Shown piece by piece: positions 1-10,645 of a stretch of 64,000 bases of DNA (positions within the stretch are counted from its first letter, which is position 1; the number at the start of each line of letters is the position of its first letter). A program made the translations under genes and the position numbers. Origin of the DNA: Bactericera cockerelli (taxonomy: Eukaryota > Arthropoda > Insecta > Hemiptera > Triozidae); assembly GCA_024516035.1 (NCBI GenBank), contig CM044958.1, forward strand, positions 9,384,757 to 9,448,756. The letters are read 5' to 3'. The notes beneath the pieces are model-generated. The model was not told the DNA's origin. It saw nothing but the letters and a program-made list of their open reading frames with translations, and made no database searches.

Positions 1-3000
1 AAATACGGAATTAATATGGTTAAGAGAAAAGGAGGATGTAATAACATTATCGACAATATATGCACAGCTTGTAGAATTTTCCATTTTAGACCCATCTGTA
101 AAGCACAATGTGTATTTAGAATATTTGGAAGCAATCAATTCATGGAAATATTGTTGAAATGCAATAGCAGGTATATTTTCTTTCTTGCCTAAATTTAAAG
201 TGTTATCGAATCTAGGAGTGTCAAGGGACCAAGGCGGAAGGTGTTTACTAAATGGAGCAAAATTGCTGGAGAGAAGTTTTCCTGCGAAATCAACTTCTTC
301 CCTGAACCTCAAGCAAAGGGGTTTGGGTTGATTGGGAGAAAAGTTTGCAGGATTGGGATTTGATGATATTAAAATATTATAAGCAGGGTTAGACGGACAA
401 CTGGCAATTTTAGAAACATAGTTCATCTGAAGCTTGAGTCTCCTGAGGTGTAGAGGGGGAACACCTGATTCCACGTACAGGCTAGGCACTGGGCTAGATC
501 GTAAAGCTCCAGTGGCGATTCTGATACCTGCATTGTGGACAGGGTTTAGCTTGTTTAAAATATGTTCTTTGGCAGCACCATACACAAAGGATCCATAGTC
601 GAAAATTGGTAATACATAAGATTTATACAGTTGGAGTAATGTTGAGCGACGAACTCCGAAGCTCTTACAGGACACCATTTTGAGGACATTTAAAGCATTA
701 AGGGCTCGTTCTTTTACGTAGGCCACATGAGGGGACCATGACAATTTTGAGTCCCAGACTAACCCAAGAAACTTGGTTTTATCAACGAAACTCAAACGGT
801 TCCCATCGTAATATAGAGACGGTTTAATTATACTACGTGACCTTGAAAAGAGAACACACACAGATTTTCCAGGGTCCGTAGAGAAAACTAATCCATTTCT
901 TTTTGACCAAGAAGAAAGGTCGTTTAAAGTGGATTGAAAGCGAGCAACAAGAGTTTGTAGAATTTTACCTCTTGAAATTATTAGTAAATCGTCGATGAAC
1001 AAGAGCCGCCGCAGTGGTAATTTGATGATATTGAGTAGTTCATCCATGAAGACAATGAACAGGAGCGGCGATAGCGACGACCCTTGGACTATGCCGTTAC
1101 TAAGGCAAAATTCATCAGAAATTACCCCATTACACTTGACTTGAATTTTCCTATTGTAGAGAAAATTTTGGAGGTATCGTAAAATATATCCATTTATACC
1201 TAGATTTACTAATTTTTCTAAAACCTTGTACCTCCATGTCATGTCGAAAGCTTTTTGAATATCCATGAAAGCAGCTAGGGTGTGCTCCTTGTTGGAAAAT
1301 CCCTGAGCCACCTCATGTTCCAGAGATACCAGATTATCCATTGTAGATCGCTTGTAACGTCCACCACTTTGACTGGGATTGAGACTTTTGTTATTTTCAA
1401 GAACCCAAAAGAGACGCTTGTTCACCATTTTCTCTAAAATTTTGCCGCAGCAATTTAGAAGAGAAATTGGTCTGTAGCTGGACGGCAGCAGTCTATTTTT
1501 CCCAGGCTTAGGAAGCGGAACAATGAAAGCAGAGGACCAAAGAGACGGAAATTTGCCTGAAGACCAGATGACATTGAAAAACAGAAGAAGTTTTTTTAAT
1601 GCATCTGGAGACAATTTTTTTAAAAGCAGATATGATATCCCGTCCGGTCCAGCAGCCTTAGATGTGCAAGACGACAGTACATGCATCATCTCGTGAAATT
1701 CAAAGGGTTTGTTATAGGCTTGGCTGTTGCTTAGATCCGGGATAATTTTTACCCTTTCTGAGATAATTTTGTGCATTAGAAAATCGCTTGTATAATTTTC
1801 ATCAGAAGACACATTAGAGAAGTGAGTTCCTAAGGTATTAGCAATGGCTGCACTGTCGTAGAGAAGAGTGGCACTATCAAGACAATCCTGCATAGCAGGG
1901 ATATGTCTTGATGTGTACTTTCCTCTCAGTTTGCCCATTTTATGATAAAGTTCAGCAGAGCTCATAGATTGATCAATAGATTCAACGAAGTTCGTCCAAC
2001 CTTTACGTTTCTTCTCCTTGATCATTCTACGAGCAACTGCACGACCTCTCATAAACGCTGTTCTATTGTCATCAGAGGGATGTCTCCTTAAAGCGCGTAG
2101 ACACTTACGTCTGTTCTGTATGACGTTTTTAATCTCGTCATCCCACCATGGGACAGGAAGACGATTAGGAGGTAACTTTTTCTCGGGAATTGAGGTATCA
2201 GCTGCAGATAGTATTTCTGTGTTAATCTTCAAAAGGGTGAGATCAATGTCAGGGTCATCAACAGGAAAGTCGAAACGAACACGTTCCCTGAACAAAGTCC
2301 AATCGGCTTTATCATAGTTCCATATCTTCTCAGAGGGAGTGGAGATAATGGAACTAGAACATGGAGTAGGTACTTGAGAGGAGATAACAATGGGAAAGTG
2401 TCCAGAGAAACATAGGTCATTTTTAACTGAAAACAACAGGTCAGGATATAGAGATGAAGAACATAGAGTGAGGTCGATAGCAGAGTGGGATAAATGTGAA
2501 AGACAGTAGTGAGTAGCTTCCCCTGTATTTAAAAGATGGATATTATTACTTAGAATAAACTTCTCAACTTCTTTGCCTTTCGAATCGAGTTTATGGTCCC
2601 CCCAATAGGGATTGTGGGCATTGAAATCCCCAGCTATTACATAGGAACCAGTTATTTGTGACTGAATATTGCATAAATCAGCCTCAGAGAAGTTTAAATG
2701 GGGAGGAAGATATATGTTGCAAAAACAAACGGGCTCGTTGAAAAAAGGAATCTTAACCAAAACAGCAACACACTGTAGGTGAGTGTTTATAGTTAGCTGT
2801 TTGGAAAAGCAGTTGCTTAAAACAAACGTAGCCACTCCTCCACACGCGTTACCACCATCCAGGTAGTCGTGTCTGTAAGAATCATAATTTTTTAAATTTA
2901 CTGTTTTAGACGGAACCAAACGGGACTCCTGTAAGCAAATAACATAAGGTGATATTTCCCTCACGAGGCATTGAAGTTCGCTAATATGATTATTGAGTCC

Positions 3001-3033
3001 ATTTATGTTCCACTGTAATAAAATACTACTCAT
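1..3033 (-). CDS. LINE ORF2: AP endonuclease, reverse transcriptase and RNase H (3' end outside window)
   Basis: Polyprotein that nicks target DNA and reverse-transcribes its own RNA in the nucleus. The minus frame from the ATG at 3031-3033 has no stop in 1011 codons and runs off the left edge; I checked every triplet. An in-frame stop lies three codons upstream of the ATG. Residues about 1-225 are an exonuclease/endonuclease/phosphatase fold: WNINGL near the N-terminus, LQES, GDFNAHN with D136 and N138, and SGHFPI with H212. The RT follows: SYRPISLLNC, motif A MDIQKAFD (D591), motif B QGSSLSPLLF and motif C FIDD (D681, D682; F in place of the usual Y). FTDGSK (D980) begins an RNase H domain cut by the edge. 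This order fits the RNase H-bearing Jockey/I supergroup; the clade is not resolved. ORF1 lies upstream on the same strand. The frame looks intact, so this may be an active or recently active copy. Confidence 0.93.
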   Translation of the reverse strand, partial: MSSILLQWNINGLNNHISELQCLVREISPYVICLQESRLVPSKTVNLKNYDSYRHDYLDGGNACGGVATFVLSNCFSKQLTINTHLQCVAVLVKIPFFNEPVCFCNIYLPPHLNFSEADLCNIQSQITGSYVIAGDFNAHNPYWGDHKLDSKGKEVEKFILSNNIHLLNTGEATHYCLSHLSHSAIDLTLCSSSLYPDLLFSVKNDLCFSGHFPIVISSQVPTPCSSSIISTPSEKIWNYDKADWTLFRERVRFDFPVDDPDIDLTLLKINTEILSAADTSIPEKKLPPNRLPVPWWDDEIKNVIQNRRKCLRALRRHPSDDNRTAFMRGRAVARRMIKEKKRKGWTNFVESIDQSMSSAELYHKMGKLRGKYTSRHIPAMQDCLDSATLLYDSAAIANTLGTHFSNVSSDENYTSDFLMHKIISERVKIIPDLSNSQAYNKPFEFHEMMHVLSSCTSKAAGPDGISYLLLKKLSPDALKKLLLFFNVIWSSGKFPSLWSSAFIVPLPKPGKNRLLPSSYRPISLLNCCGKILEKMVNKRLFWVLENNKSLNPSQSGGRYKRSTMDNLVSLEHEVAQGFSNKEHTLAAFMDIQKAFDMTWRYKVLEKLVNLGINGYILRYLQNFLYNRKIQVKCNGVISDEFCLSNGIVQGSSLSPLLFIVFMDELLNIIKLPLRRLLFIDDLLIISRGKILQTLVARFQSTLNDLSSWSKRNGLVFSTDPGKSVCVLFSRSRSIIKPSLYYDGNRLSFVDKTKFLGLVWDSKLSWSPHVAYVKERALNALNVLKMVSCKSFGVRRSTLLQLYKSYVLPIFDYGSFVYGAAKEHILNKLNPVHNAGIRIATGALRSSPVPSLYVESGVPPLHLRRLKLQMNYVSKIASCPSNPAYNILISSNPNPANFSPNQPKPLCLRFREEVDFAGKLLSSNFAPFSKHLPPWSLDTPRFDNTLNLGKKENIPAIAFQQYFHELIASKYSKYTLCFTDGSKMENSTSCAYIVDNVITSSFSLNHINSVF

Positions 3034-3809
3034 ACTTACTTTTTAATGCAAATATATTACAAAAACAAAAACAAAATAAGAAAAGCTTGCCGTTACATCA
3101 TAATATTATACAAAATTTATAAAATCTAGTCACAATGTAGACAGTAACTTTATGCAATCAGTCTTCACAAGGTACGTATTTTTGAATAATAAATAGTTAA
3201 CAATTAAAATCGACAGAAAGTTCTTGAGCACCTACAGGATAGTCCATGGTGGACATAGCCCGATATATGGTAGGGCAGGCATTACCCAGCTGAAGCTGCA
3301 GGAGGCATGACATACTCAGATACAGGTACACCCTGATGTACAACTTGTCGCAGGGGACATCATACACACTAACAAGGTGAAATACCAAGTAGTGATAGGT
3401 AAAGGTGAATAATAATATTATATATGTGCCATTATAACGCAGCTCTCGGTTCTGCTTGTAAAGGCTGTCAGGCCTATGTGCCGAAGATCGTATCCGGCAC
3501 GACAAGGTACAGGTGTTACCGCTGACTATGACTACCATACCCTCTTCAACTAGTCCAGAGAACTTAGATTGATACATACATACAAGTAAATACACATCAA
3601 TAGAAGTCTCAAGGAAACAAGGGGCTTTATGAAGTAAAATGATATTAAATAGGTACATAGTAAGACACAATATGTCGATCGCAAAAAATACTCATTTGGA
3701 AAAGGATTCAACGTATAAGGTATTGTGAGGACTGAGGAGAATTGTGCTAAATACATGAGGAAAGTAGGTAAGGTAGGTAGGTAGGTGAGCTTTCTTAAAT
3801 TGTCAGTAG

Positions 3810-3841
<32 letters not shown>

Positions 3842-3900
3842 GTGGATGGAGAAGGAGATGGGTATGAATATTATAAATAGGGAGAGAAGGGAGTAGTATT
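3034..3900 (-). other. ORF1-ORF2 spacer of the LINE, with a 28-base homopolymer
   Basis: About 870 bases separate the ORF1 stop from the ORF2 start, whereas many elements of this supergroup have short or overlapping junctions. The stretch contains a run of about 28 A on the + strand near 3817-3842 and G/T-rich direct repeats (gtaggtag) just before it. I find no recognisable protein. A 157-codon minus frame at 3197-3670 has no motif and is probably chance. The A-run could be the tail of a + strand insertion, but I see no clear target duplication. Confidence 0.5.
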
Positions 3901-5379
3901 TTATTCAGTGTTAGGAGGGAATTCAGATAACAAGTGGACACTGAGAATTTTGTGCAAATTTTTTAATCTATTCTTAACCTTGGAGTGAGATTTGGAATTG
4001 ACTAGTTCGTTTTGCAAAAGCTTTTCCAACAGAGAGGTAAAGAAATTAAGGTCCAAGTTATAGTTTGTTTTAATAATATCTATCTTCCTCTTAAGTGGTT
4101 GACTCCTCAAATCCTCAAGCAGGTTGAAGAATTCATCGGGATCAACTGAGGGTTCGACCTGCTTAATGAGTGGTCCAAGAGATTTAAAATCTGCAAGTGA
4201 TTCAACACAGATTTTTTTATCAGCAGTATTTACAGGGGAAGAGCTACTACTCCTTTTCTTAGCACTGGTTATATTACTTTGCTGACTAGCCATATCATCA
4301 ATGTCACACACAGATTGTAATTCATGGGTAGTGTTACCAACCTGAATTTCTGTAAGTGCACTCTCAGAATCCACTATGGTAGGAGAGGTGTCTCCACCAA
4401 TATCAGGGGAGATTTCAGAGGGAACCATATTGGAAGGAGTAGAGGTCACATCAGAAGGTGAGTTATCCTTTGTAAGAATAGCTAACTCATCAGAGGAAGG
4501 AGGCGGAGGGTAAGTAACAGGAGGTGGAACAGAAAAATCGACAAGGGGGGGAGACGGGAGCTCGTCCACACTAAGAGACTTAGGGGAGCCAACAGCAGTG
4601 CGGGAAGCAAACGCGGGGAGGAAGGTATCAGATATATCAGAAGCACGAGTATGGTCAGAGGGACTAGGATCAGAAGGCAGAGAGGGATTGTTGAAACGAT
4701 CCTGGGCAGGAGTGTCACTGCTAGGAGAGGGGAGGGGGCAGTTCTTCACCAAATGACCCTCAGCTTGGCATCTAAAACATTTTACTCGGTCGATAACAAT
4801 GAATATCTTGTGATACATGTTTTCAAAAAATACGTTTAGGAATGCCGGTAGATCAGTCACATCCTCTACTATGATAGATCTTTGAAATCCCATGAGGTGG
4901 CTGAAGCGTGACATACGAGTACGCAGGCCAATAAATCTCATAGGGGATATTACCTTAGTGAACTTAGATAACTCATTGATAAGAAACGAGTCTGGCATTC
5001 CAGGCTCAGTGTTACACATGAAGATTTTGAAACCATTGTTCACTAATTTTCTCACCACAAGCGGCTTATTATTGATAACTACTTGAGGGTGTTCATCATA
5101 AAACTTGTTAACTATAGCCTCACTAGTAAGGTAAAATTTTACAAGGTCGCCATTTTTACCCGCAAATACCATACGGTCGTCTCCTACAATATCTCCAATG
5201 GCACAAAGATAAGCGTCCATTGAAATAGTAGAGTCAAATGGTAATGAGAAGCCACAGGATCTAGGCAGGTACAAATTTTCAGTTTTACTATTAGTAGCAG
5301 TTTGCTTATTATACCCAGGTCTAGGGACATAAGGTGTACGGGATTTAGTTTGGGAAAAGAAACTCGAGTATTGCATCAT
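3901..5379 (-). CDS. LINE ORF1: Gag-like nucleic-acid-binding protein with one CCHC knuckle
   Basis: 492 codons, complete. ORF1 proteins of this supergroup coat the element RNA and form the RNP that ORF2 uses. Residues about 40-200 look like a compact globular domain that could be RNA-binding. One zinc knuckle is clear: C201, C204, H209, C214 (CX2CX4HX4C). A Ser/Pro/Asp-rich linker (about 216-335) and a charged Lys/Leu-rich tail (about 400-490) follow. Only one knuckle is visible, while several I-like ORF1s have two or three. The start is the first ATG of the frame; a second Met follows immediately (MMQ). ORF2 lies downstream on the same strand after the long spacer. Confidence 0.85.
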   Translation of the reverse strand: MMQYSSFFSQTKSRTPYVPRPGYNKQTATNSKTENLYLPRSCGFSLPFDSTISMDAYLCAIGDIVGDDRMVFAGKNGDLVKFYLTSEAIVNKFYDEHPQVVINNKPLVVRKLVNNGFKIFMCNTEPGMPDSFLINELSKFTKVISPMRFIGLRTRMSRFSHLMGFQRSIIVEDVTDLPAFLNVFFENMYHKIFIVIDRVKCFRCQAEGHLVKNCPLPSPSSDTPAQDRFNNPSLPSDPSPSDHTRASDISDTFLPAFASRTAVGSPKSLSVDELPSPPLVDFSVPPPVTYPPPPSSDELAILTKDNSPSDVTSTPSNMVPSEISPDIGGDTSPTIVDSESALTEIQVGNTTHELQSVCDIDDMASQQSNITSAKKRSSSSSPVNTADKKICVESLADFKSLGPLIKQVEPSVDPDEFFNLLEDLRSQPLKRKIDIIKTNYNLDLNFFTSLLEKLLQNELVNSKSHSKVKNRLKNLHKILSVHLLSEFPPNTE

Positions 5380-8230
5380 AATGGATAATATTTAATTAGG
5401 TTCAGTGTCAAAGAATAAAACTGCAAAAAGAAAAAAAAAAAATTAAAGGTGGAAATAAAAAACACCCAAATTAAAACTTAATTAGATGCTACTAGAAACA
5501 CTCACTTTTGTGAAGTGTTTCAATAAGAAAATAAATTTGAATTTAAATGGAGAGCGGGAATAAATTTGAATTTAAGTGGAGAGCGGGAAAAGAAAAAGTG
5601 TAAACTGGAAATCTCTTACCAAATCAGCTGATGGGTAGGAAATCAAAACAAACAGGAAAGTGTTACCATGGGAACCACAATAGAAATAACAAGCACAATA
5701 ACAAGAACTACATGACTTGCGAAATTGAACATTTTGCAAAGAAAATTTCAAATTTAAAAATGCAAAATAAATTATAAAAGCACAATGATTAAGGACACAA
5801 AAATTAGAAGGATCAAGCAGGATAAAAGGGTTAGACAAAAATAGTAGGTTTGTCAACTAAATAACAGAGTTATATTTACAATGGGATTTGCTGCACAGTG
5901 AAACATACATGTTATACAAAAGGAAAACTATCACACATATAAAACGATGAAAAATTAAGATAAATCACTATAAATAAAGGTAAATGTACTTAAATATGAG
6001 GGAGGACCCAAAAATAAAGGTTTCAGCGAAGAATCACTACGATTAAGCCATTATTTCTACACTATTGGGAAAAAAGAAGAGAAAAACTAGGGAGAGGAAA
6101 ACTTTCGACTGATCTATCCAAGCGCACGCAGAAGAATGTTACTCTTCTTTTAAATAAGCCTGTATTGGATGTTTGTTCACGTGAATCTCACTCCGGTGGA
6201 CCAGCCATTATAATGACCTCTTCTGTAGCCCTATTGTTTGAGGAGCTCTTCAAACTTGTGCCTCCATTTCTCTTTTCACATTTTATGTAAAATATTTTCT
6301 TGCTTTCTTTTTTGCTGTCTCTCTCTATCATGAGGTGATTGTACTTCAGGAGGACTGCTCTCGATGTCGGAAGACACAGAGAGGGCCCGAGAAGGCTTTC
6401 AGAGGGTCGTTGGTCTACCCTTATTTAGACACTATTTCGCTGATGAGTTTTTTTGAAGTAATTGCTAAAGCTTTTTATTTTTATTTTTCAATACCCATCA
6501 TAATTGAGACACTTTTTCTCTCATGGTTTTATTCCGAGTTACTCATAGTGACTCACCCATCTCACGTGAACAAGGATCGAATTCCCAGTAGAAAATCAAT
6601 TCCAAGTGAACTACGGATGATTTTGGTCTCGAAACGGTCACTCATCCATTTACTGTCAATGCTCGGCGTTGGTTAGTTTAAGTAAACCGATGGGGCCTGG
6701 TGTATTCAAAATGTGAAGTGTGTAGAACTTTACTTCTGAGTTTTAGATTTGCGAAGTTTTGACATCTCCACCAAATAAACCAAAAGTTTGTCCATGGCCA
6801 ATTGGCCATGCAAAAAGGCAATGGGGCCTTTATAGAGGGTATAATAATATGGCCTTCTTCTGATCATCTAATTGAAATGTTTCATATATAAAATATTGTT
6901 AATAGAATTAAATTAACTTATAAATGTTTTATTTACAATATTGAGAAATTTTTTAAATGGTTTTTTTTTTAAAAAAAAGAAGTATTTATTCAGCTTTGTA
7001 CAATTATTTCTTTCGTTGAATTTGAGATAAAAAATCCAGACTTTAGACTTCAACTTCCTAGAAAACACATTTTTGTTTCTGAAAGTATACTTTTAATATT
7101 GAAGGTACTACAACATTTTAATCATTCGAAGGTTTCTATATTCGTGGAACATAATTGAAAACTCCTTCCTCTCTTTCAATCGCTACTTTTTTAACGGAAT
7201 AAATTTCAACTGTAATTAAAATTTCCTTTTGGCCTCCAGCTTTCCTTAAACAAAATTGTCTTCAAATTGTCTTGCCCGTCTCCATTTTTAATTTTATATT
7301 GGCATCCTTTGTGTCCTTTGTATTCCCTTGCTAATTTTCATAGAGATGAATAATAATATTGAACTCTACTTTGTCATTTTCTTTCTCCTGTACGTTTTGC
7401 TCCACAATTTTTTTGTTTGTTGTAATTTTCTATCCTATCATCTTTTTTTTCCTCATCCTGTTCTCTCTCTCTCTCTCTTTCTCTATCCTCTCTCCCTATT
7501 CTTCTCCCCTATCCCTCATTTGTGAAAAGCTGTACAACCTATTTTTTCTCTCGTAAGTTTTTCTCCTTGATACTCGGAACAGTTTTCTTTCCACGTTAAT
7601 TTATTCATAGTTTCCATCTATCTGGTCATCAAAGGATCTTCAGCAGCGGCCAAGGAGAGAACTCTTGGAAAATGGCCGCCGGGATGTTTGGTTTGCGCTT
7701 TCAAAAGATCCCTTTGTAGTACTTTGTATTGAAGGTAAACGTTTACCATCGTAGGTCTTTACGGGACGCTGTTATAATATTGTCTTTATTCACAAGAATA
7801 ATATTGACAAAGGGCCTGATTATTGTTTGAGGAGATCTCTGCCATCAAACCCAATTTCGCTGTACATATCACCTACTTGGGAAGAATAGAATTGGAATTT
7901 TTTTTATTGCTTAGAACTTATCAGTCGGCTAAGTCCTAAGACGCTAACAGTTTTGGGAATCATCATCATAATTATCATCATAGGGTGGCGTCATCGTGAA
8001 CGATGGTAGCTCGACAGTGGAGGAATGACTCAGCACTTCTACCACTGTCTTTACCAGGAGGCTAATAATTGATAAGGGCCCCCAGAACCAAGCCAATGCT
8101 GGTCTACTCCCTCTTTTTAGTCCCCCAGCCAGACTGCTGATCTACTCCCTATATGTATATAGTTCCCCCAGTTTTGGGAATAAAAATAAAAGGACACACT
8201 CGTTTTTCCTTCTCTTCCTAAAGACAATTA
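5380..8230. other. LINE 5' flank and AT-rich intergenic DNA
   Basis: No supported gene. The part next to ORF1 is presumably the element's 5' untranslated region, but I cannot place its 5' end because no target duplication is visible. A (CT)n run lies at about 7459-7490. A LINE 3'-end relic (7745-7858) is listed separately. A higher-GC patch at 7620-7740 has no coding signal. The short frames here are composed of AT-rich or CT-rich sequence. Confidence 0.5.
7745..7858 (-). mobile_element. LINE 3'-end relic (jockey/R1-like tail family)
   Basis: Read on the minus strand it has the order GGGTTTGATGG, AGAGATCTCC, then a pyrimidine-rich segment ending in GAATAAAGAC. The same order recurs at 9250-9425, 10535-10645 and 55740-55945, always on the minus strand. 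This layout is familiar from 3' ends of insect non-LTR retrotransposons. No coding part remains. Confidence 0.5.
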
Positions 8231-8400
8231 TAGTTATACTGCCCGATTAGAACTAAAGAGTCCTTTTATTCAAGCAATTGTTTTTGTGCCATTATTATAT
8301 GGTCAAAGTATCAAATAAATGAGTAAAAATTCATGTATCGGGTGAGATTCGAACCAACAGATCCCGAAGCTACCTGGAGACTAGCGCCTTGAGAATCCGT
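8231..8400 (-). mobile_element. tRNA-derived SINE, family C (copy 1)
   Basis: The minus-strand head carries a B-box (GTTCGAATC) preceded by the family C signature AGCTTCGGGATC. The body includes CATGAATTTTTACTCATT and ends in CTAATCGGGCAGT. Related heads occur at 24475, 33431, 34686, 35770, 48875 and 54712. The A-box side is diverged or truncated, so it is not a tRNA gene. Confidence 0.6.
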
Positions 8401-8603
8401 GTCATGGCTTATTTTTACTTGACAATTTTAGCTATTCTATCAAATGAAAATTCAATTCAATTCAAATAGCCTGTATATCTCTCCGAATACGAGGTACGAG
8501 ATACAAGTTACCTCGTATGGATTCGATGATGGAGCTGCATACATTGACAAGTAAATTAGATAATGAGAATGTTCTGTTCTTTTTTTTAGTAAAAATATAT
8601 TAC

Positions 8604-8820
8604 ACTAACAGTTAACCGACCTCCGTGGCTCAGTGGTTAAGAGCATTGGTTGCTGACTCGTAGATTGCGGGTTCGAATCCCGGCCGGAACGGAAAATTCT
8701 AACCGAGTTTTTCCGTTTCCGGAATGGCATGGATGTACAGGTAAAGTGCTCTGAAGTAATGCGAAAGCGGTTCCGGGGCACAACTACCTTCTTTAAAAAA
8801 AAAAAAAAAACTAACAGTTA
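8604..8820 (+). mobile_element. Complete tRNA-derived SINE (family A) with 11-bp target-site duplication
   Basis: The SINE body runs from 8615 to 8809. It has an A-box-like GGCTCAGTGG, a B-box GGGTTCGAATCCC, a 110-bp unrelated body and a terminal A-run. The flanks at 8604-8614 and 8810-8820 are the same 11 bases, ACTAACAGTTA, a textbook LINE-style target-site duplication. The anticodon arm (around ACTCGTAGA) pairs poorly, so the head is a tRNA relic and not a working tRNA. Confidence 0.88.
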
Positions 8821-9249
8821 TTCTTCAATCCAGTTCAAATTTCTTTAGGTTGAAGAGGTCGGGTTCCAGGACACGAAAAGTTTCGCCAGAGTCATGGTGG
8901 GGATTTCATTTGAAATTTCAAGTATCTTTGAGACTCAGTGAACCGAAAACTTGAGGAAAGGACTGGGAAAGCTCACGACTAATTAATAATAATAAGCAGT
9001 CGGACAAGTTTGCGAGTGGTGATTCAGTCCCCGGCGCTTCCTGGACTTGGGGTAATTAATCACAGGACAGGCTCTCTCTCATTTTCTGTGTGAACGAGAG
9101 AGGGGCATTTATGCTAGTATCCTAAATACGGTGGCTGAAGAATTCTATGGTCGTCCCGATTCAATCGTCGAACGCCGTCGAAGAGAATTTCGAAAACTCC
9201 TGTGTTCTCATAGTAGTCCTATTATTTGATTATTTCATTTAGTTCCTTT

Positions 9250-9425
9250 TTTTTATTATTTAGAAACTCTTTATTAGTAGAACATAATATTATATACAGA
9301 CAAATAACGGTAAAAATTAAATATAAAATTGACATAATATAAACAAGGAAAAAAAATATATATATATACTCGTATATGTCCTAACTAAAGGGCGGGGTTA
9401 TTGCCTATGGCAAATCCTTCTTCAG
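9250..9425 (-). mobile_element. LINE 3'-end relic (same tail family)
   Basis: The minus-strand order is GCCATAGGCAATAACCCCGCC, then TTTAGTTAGGACATATACG and a long AT-rich tail. The junction ATGTCCTAACTAAAGGGCGG on the + strand is repeated almost exactly at 55890-55915. It is a 3' fragment with no coding sequence. Confidence 0.6.
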
Positions 9426-10534
9426 ACACAGAACGTAAAGTAGTTAAATTCCTTGATATCGATTTTACGATTGATATAATTCTTGATGGTACAGTCCAGC
9501 CGCAGTTTTTTCCTCTGTCGTCACCGTAAATCGAATCAGAAATTCTTACCACCCCGACTCAGGCTGGTAGGGTTCAGGAACACTAAGCTCACGTGTAATT
9601 ATATCTACTGTTTTTACCTGGTTAATTGCTGGAAAAAAAAACTGCCGGAGAATTGAACTCGAGACCTCTGGAGTACTCTGGCCAATGTGGCTGTACTCTT
9701 GGTTATTCACTGCGGATGAGTTATAGTGTATTTATTATGTATATGTATTAATAATTGGCATGCATTAAGTGTATTTATAATAAATAGTTGTGTTGTCCAA
9801 GTGGTTCATCCTGGTTTGGTGGTTCTGTTACCGGAGTTCCGGTCAGCCGGAGACACGAGGATCGCATGACTTTCGCTGTCAGAATAATTTTAACTGTGAC
9901 TCCCAGCAATTGTAAGCTGAATATGGTTTAAATAGAGGCTATTGTATACTGAAATACGGTTTAAATACAGCCGCTTTAATGTATATGGTTTAAACTTTTA
10001 AATACAGGCTATTGAAACTTAAGTACGTTGAATTTGGTAGTGGTATAATTAAAACACAATTACGGTTTTTGTGTCGTGAATTGTTGTCAACGCGTGGTTG
10101 ATTTTGTATAGAAGGATTTTGGTCGCCCAAGGAGCACTGGCTTTTATGCGTGTTGAAGATTCGTATTCGCCATGTAAATAGGTATATCCCGTCTATGTAC
10201 TTGTAGTATATACAAACTAATTATGAGTACAATAGGTCTCACATGCATTTGCTTTTAAAATTAATTGACCAATAATTGCCCACATGATTAAGAAGGAACC
10301 TGTCATTAACGAGATAATGAACCCAACTGTTTATTATATACATGTGGAGTCTTGTGGAGTAACCCACTTAATTACTTTAAAATCACGTTGCCTGGACGTG
10401 GAAACAGTTTCAACAAGTTGAGGCATGGCCATTATGGGATAAAGTCTTCACCAAGCAACCCCTGCAAAACTGCTGACGCACTCACATTAACCTCTACATA
10501 TTCAATTTCTGAAAGCCATCACGCCAAAGTTTAA

Positions 10535-10645
10535 TAAGAATATCATTAATAACTCTTCATTGACAAGGACAATACCAATTGACAAGGGGCGTGATAATTG
10601 CTGTGGCAATCTCTGCCACCCAACCCATGTACTTATAAAAGAGAG
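10535..10645 (-). mobile_element. LINE 3'-end relic (same tail family)
   Basis: On the minus strand it reads GGGTTGGGTGGCAGAGATTG, then CCACAGCAATTATCACGCCCC, then a TTGTCAAT-rich segment. It is a diverged copy of the tails at 7745-7858 and 55740-55945. Confidence 0.5.

Noticed and set aside
2018..2317. 99-codon + frame and other frames in 2-5 kb
   Set aside because: Shadows of the LINE ORF1/ORF2 on the opposite strand or in other phases.
3197..3670. 157-codon minus frame between LINE ORF1 and ORF2
   Set aside because: No domain, hydrophobic/Cys-rich random composition, and an overlapping second frame; probably chance.
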